Of a stretch of 9,021 nt of DNA, positions 6,284-9,021 are shown one piece after another. The position numbers and the translations under genes are program-made. The notes under the pieces were generated by a model, which was not told where the DNA came from, ran no database searches, and saw only the letters and a list, made by a program, of their open reading frames with translations. Origin of the DNA: an uncultured Clostridium sp. (GTDB taxonomy: Bacteria; Bacillota; Clostridia; UBA1212; UBA1255); assembly GCA_900555605.1 (NCBI GenBank), contig USLW01000063.1, positions 1 through 9,021 of the forward strand, read 5' to 3'. Each line of letters starts with the position of its first letter. The stretch's first letter is position 1.

Positions 6284-7607
6284 TAATGATGGATTTGACT
6301 GTGCGAGAATGACTTATGCAGGGTTATTCGCGCTTCAGCACAGAGGACAGGAAAGCTGTGGAATTGCGGTAAATAAAGATCGCATTATTACACTGCATAA
6401 AAATGTGGGGTTGGTCAGTGAGGTATTTCATGACCGGGATTTAGATGCGCTGGATGGTAAAATGGCCATCGGGCACGTCCGTTATGCAACCACCGGGGAA
6501 ACCGGGGGACTGAATGCACAGCCATTAGTGAGCCGTTATATTAAAGGGCAGCTTGCACTGGCTGTAAACGGCCAGTTGTCCAATTACATGGAGTTAAAGC
6601 ATGAATTGGAATTAGCCGGTGCCATTTTCCAGACCACGACAGATACAGAGATTATGATGCACCTTCTTGCCCGTGCCAGACTGAAAACAGGCCGTGCAGA
6701 GACTGCATTGGCGGAAATGATGAAGGAACTGAAGGGTTCCTATTCGTTGGTCATGATGAGCCCGCAGAAACTGATGGCCTGCCGTGACCCGCAGGGAATG
6801 CGCCCTCTTTGTCTGGGAAAAATCAATAACTCTTATGTAATCGCCTCTGAGACATGCGCGCTGGACACCGTGCGGGCAGAATATATTCGGGATATCGATC
6901 CCGGTGAAATTGTGATTATAGACAAGGACGGTCTGCGGTCCATCCGGGACAATTGTCCGCCTGCCGGAAGATCACGTATCTGCATATTCGAGTATATCTA
7001 TTTTGCACGCTCGGATTCAATTATAGAAGGAATGAGCGTACACGAGGCCCGTAAATTAACGGGTAAAATACTTTCCGAGGAATTTCCTGTTGATGCGGAT
7101 CTGGTAATCGGGGTCCCGGACTCTGGAATTGATGCTGCAATCGGTTATGCACAGGCCTGCGGAATTCCTTATGGAAAGGGACTTGTAATTAACCGCTATG
7201 TAGGAAGGACCTTTATTCAGCCCACACAAGAGCAGCGCGCCACTGCTGTGCGGCTGAAAATCAATGTACTGCGCGATACGGTAAAGGATAAACGGATTAT
7301 CATGGTGGATGACTCCATTGTGCGCGGAACTACCTGTGCAAACTTAGTAGATATGCTGAAGGAAGCCGGTGCAAAAGAGGTACATATGAGAATCAGTTCA
7401 CCGCCTTTTACCTGGCCGTGCTATTTTGGCACAGATGTCCCCTCCAAGGAGCATTTGCTGGCCTGCAATCATGAGCTGGAGGAAATTCGCCGGATGATCG
7501 GAGCGGATTCTCTCGGGTATCTGCCGGTTTCGCGTCTGCATGAGATCGTGCCGAATATTAAATGCGGATATTGCGACGGATGCTTTACCGGAAAATATCC
7601 GTACTGA
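6246..7607 (+). CDS. purF: Amidophosphoribosyltransferase (glutamine PRPP amidotransferase)
   Basis: PurF makes 5-phosphoribosylamine from PRPP and glutamine, the committed step of purine synthesis, in the cytosol. The 453 residues comprise an N-terminal Ntn-hydrolase glutaminase domain and a C-terminal phosphoribosyltransferase domain. Cys6 in MLREECGVF would become the N-terminal nucleophile after removal of a very short five-residue propeptide. HRGQES, the HVRYATTG segment and NGQLSN mark the glutaminase; VMVDDSIVRGTT-like residues 351-363 are the PRPP loop. Cys246 (SRIC), Cys392 (PCYFG) and the cluster Cys440, 443 and 446 match the 4Fe-4S ligands of the Bacillus-type, oxygen-sensitive enzyme. 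It ends at FTGKYPY, shorter at the C terminus than Bacillus PurF. The start is ATG 6246 with GGGAGG 8 bases upstream; the frame is closed by TAG at 6219, so no earlier start exists. purB follows after 55 bases. Confidence 0.97.
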   Translation: MLREECGVFAIYDNDGFDCARMTYAGLFALQHRGQESCGIAVNKDRIITLHKNVGLVSEVFHDRDLDALDGKMAIGHVRYATTGETGGLNAQPLVSRYIKGQLALAVNGQLSNYMELKHELELAGAIFQTTTDTEIMMHLLARARLKTGRAETALAEMMKELKGSYSLVMMSPQKLMACRDPQGMRPLCLGKINNSYVIASETCALDTVRAEYIRDIDPGEIVIIDKDGLRSIRDNCPPAGRSRICIFEYIYFARSDSIIEGMSVHEARKLTGKILSEEFPVDADLVIGVPDSGIDAAIGYAQACGIPYGKGLVINRYVGRTFIQPTQEQRATAVRLKINVLRDTVKDKRIIMVDDSIVRGTTCANLVDMLKEAGAKEVHMRISSPPFTWPCYFGTDVPSKEHLLACNHELEEIRRMIGADSLGYLPVSRLHEIVPNIKCGYCDGCFTGKYPY

Positions 7608-7662
7608 ATTCTGCAGAACTTGAATGCGTACATTTTAAAATGGAGCTTATTGGAGGTTATTT

Positions 7663-9021
7663 ATGAAAGACAGCTATGAAAGTCCGCTGAATTCCAGATA
7701 TGCCAGCAAGGAAATGCAGTTTTTATTTTCACCGGACAAAAAATTCCGGACATGGCGCAGACTGTGGATTGCTTTGGCTGAGAGTGAAAAAGAACTGGGA
7801 CTTCCCATTACGGAGGCACAGATTGCAGAACTGAAAGCACATGCAGACGACATCAATTATGAGGTGGCGGAAGAAAGAGAACGAGCAGTCCGGCACGATG
7901 TAATGTCGCATGTGTACGCATATGGCCAGCAGTGTCCGCTGGCAAAACCGATTATTCACTCCGGCGCAACCTCCTGCTATGTCGGCGATAACACGGATAT
8001 CATTATTATGCATGAAGCCCTGGAGCTGATCCGCGACAAGCTTGTGAACGTGCTGAATGTGCTTGCTGATTTTGCCGAACGGTATCAAGCGCTGCCCACT
8101 TTGGGATATACGCATTATCAGCCTGCCCAGCTGACCACTGTGGGAAAACGGGCAACGCTGTGGATGCAGGATCTGGTGATGGACCTGGAAGAAATTGAAG
8201 CGCAGCTTGCAAAGAAAAAACTGCGGGGCGCCAAGGGAACTACCGGTACGCAGGCCAGTTTTTTGGAACTGTTCCGCGGAGATCATGAAAAGGTAAAAGC
8301 GCTGGATCGGCTGGTGGCGAAGAAAATGTCTTATCCGACTGTTTTTGCCGTAACCGGACAGACCTATCCGCGTAAACTGGACAGCCAAATTTTAAATGTG
8401 CTGAGCGGTGTCGCGCAATCTGCGCATAAGTTCAGCAATGATATCCGTCTGCTGCAGAACCTGAAAGAGATTGAAGAGCCGTTTGAAAAAACGCAGATCG
8501 GTTCCTCTGCCATGGCATATAAGCGCAATCCCATGCGCAGCGAACGAATTGCCTCCTTGTCCCGGTATGTAATGATTGATGCGCTGAATCCGGCCCTGAC
8601 CGCCTCCGAGCAATGGTTTGAGCGTACGCTGGACGATTCTGCCAATAAACGGATCAGTATACCCGAAGCATTTCTCGCCGCGGATGCCATTTTAAACCTC
8701 TACCTGAACGTTGCAGATGGTCTGGTGGTATATCCGAAGGTGATTGCCTCCCATATTCAGAAGGAGCTGCCGTTCATGGCAACGGAAAATATTCTAATGG
8801 ATGCGGTTCTGCGGGGGGGGGACCGGCAGGAGCTCCATGAAAAGATCCGCCTATATTCTATGGCGGCAGCCAAGCAGGTGAAAGAAGAGGGCTTGGAAAA
8901 TGATCTGATTCAAAGAATGACGGCTGATGCGGCATTCGGATTGAGTGAAGAAATGGCCGCTGATATTTTACAGGCAGAGCACTATACCGGCAGAGCTGCG
9001 GAGCAGACCGAGGAGGATGTG
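7663..9021 (+). CDS. purB: Adenylosuccinate lyase, 3' truncated by window
   Basis: PurB releases fumarate from SAICAR (giving AICAR) and from adenylosuccinate (giving AMP), so it serves both IMP and AMP synthesis. 453 residues are visible with no stop; the human-like clade of the enzyme is about 475 residues, so only the last 20 or so are missing. It belongs to the fumarase/aspartase superfamily: HSGATSCYVGDN (99-110), THYQPAQ (150-156) and the signature GSSAMAYKRNP (280-290, with the catalytic serine in the SS pair). The later RGGDRQELHEKIR and YTGR segments match the C-terminal domain. The start is ATG 7663 with GGAGG (7652-7656) 6 bases upstream. A run of nine G lies at 8813-8821; the frame is correct on both sides of it. 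It lies 55 bases after purF, almost surely in the same transcript. Confidence 0.96.
   Translation, partial: MKDSYESPLNSRYASKEMQFLFSPDKKFRTWRRLWIALAESEKELGLPITEAQIAELKAHADDINYEVAEERERAVRHDVMSHVYAYGQQCPLAKPIIHSGATSCYVGDNTDIIIMHEALELIRDKLVNVLNVLADFAERYQALPTLGYTHYQPAQLTTVGKRATLWMQDLVMDLEEIEAQLAKKKLRGAKGTTGTQASFLELFRGDHEKVKALDRLVAKKMSYPTVFAVTGQTYPRKLDSQILNVLSGVAQSAHKFSNDIRLLQNLKEIEEPFEKTQIGSSAMAYKRNPMRSERIASLSRYVMIDALNPALTASEQWFERTLDDSANKRISIPEAFLAADAILNLYLNVADGLVVYPKVIASHIQKELPFMATENILMDAVLRGGDRQELHEKIRLYSMAAAKQVKEEGLENDLIQRMTADAAFGLSEEMAADILQAEHYTGRAAEQTEEDV

Noticed and set aside
8813..8821. Frameshift in purB at the G run
   Set aside because: The residues on both sides (VLRGGDRQELHEK) match the family in one continuous frame.

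Overview
The window looks like a chromosomal segment of a Firmicute, most likely a clostridial anaerobe. The reasons are a middling G+C content, strong AGGAGG-type ribosome binding sites, a Bacillus-type PurF with iron-sulfur cysteines, a LarA-family protein, and compact purine genes all on the + strand. I cannot fix the genus from sequence alone.

Layout. Positions 3-719 hold the 3' part of a LarA (nickel-pincer lactate racemase) family gene cut by the window edge. Positions 720-999 are an intergenic region with small hairpins, an 11-bp direct repeat, a good extended -10 promoter and a roughly 137-nt leader. Then come guaA (GMP synthase, GTG start, 1000-2553), a 173-bp gap, a CofE/FolC2-family glutamate-ligase homologue (2727-3917), and only 18 bases later a second GMP-synthase-like gene (3936-5225) whose glutaminase domain has lost its catalytic half. 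A 152-bp gap with a strong inverted repeat and a 44-bp tandem duplication leads into purC (5378-6091). A 154-bp gap with a possible leader ORF leads to purF (6246-7607), and purB (7663-9021) runs off the window end. Every gap over 100 bases is described below; none exceeds 300.

How the genes work together. PurF makes phosphoribosylamine (first step of IMP synthesis), PurC makes SAICAR, and PurB releases fumarate to give AICAR and later AMP. GuaA converts XMP to GMP. The region is therefore a purine biosynthesis cluster with guaA at its head.

The unusual part is the two-gene insert between guaA and purC: a COG1478/PF01996 glutamate-ligase-like protein tightly coupled to an ATP-pyrophosphatase paralogue of GuaA that cannot hydrolyse glutamine by itself. 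Either it is an ammonia-dependent or partner-fed GMP synthase, or the pair carries out a different amidation or glutamylation linked to purine or folate metabolism. This pair is the best candidate here for an undescribed system.
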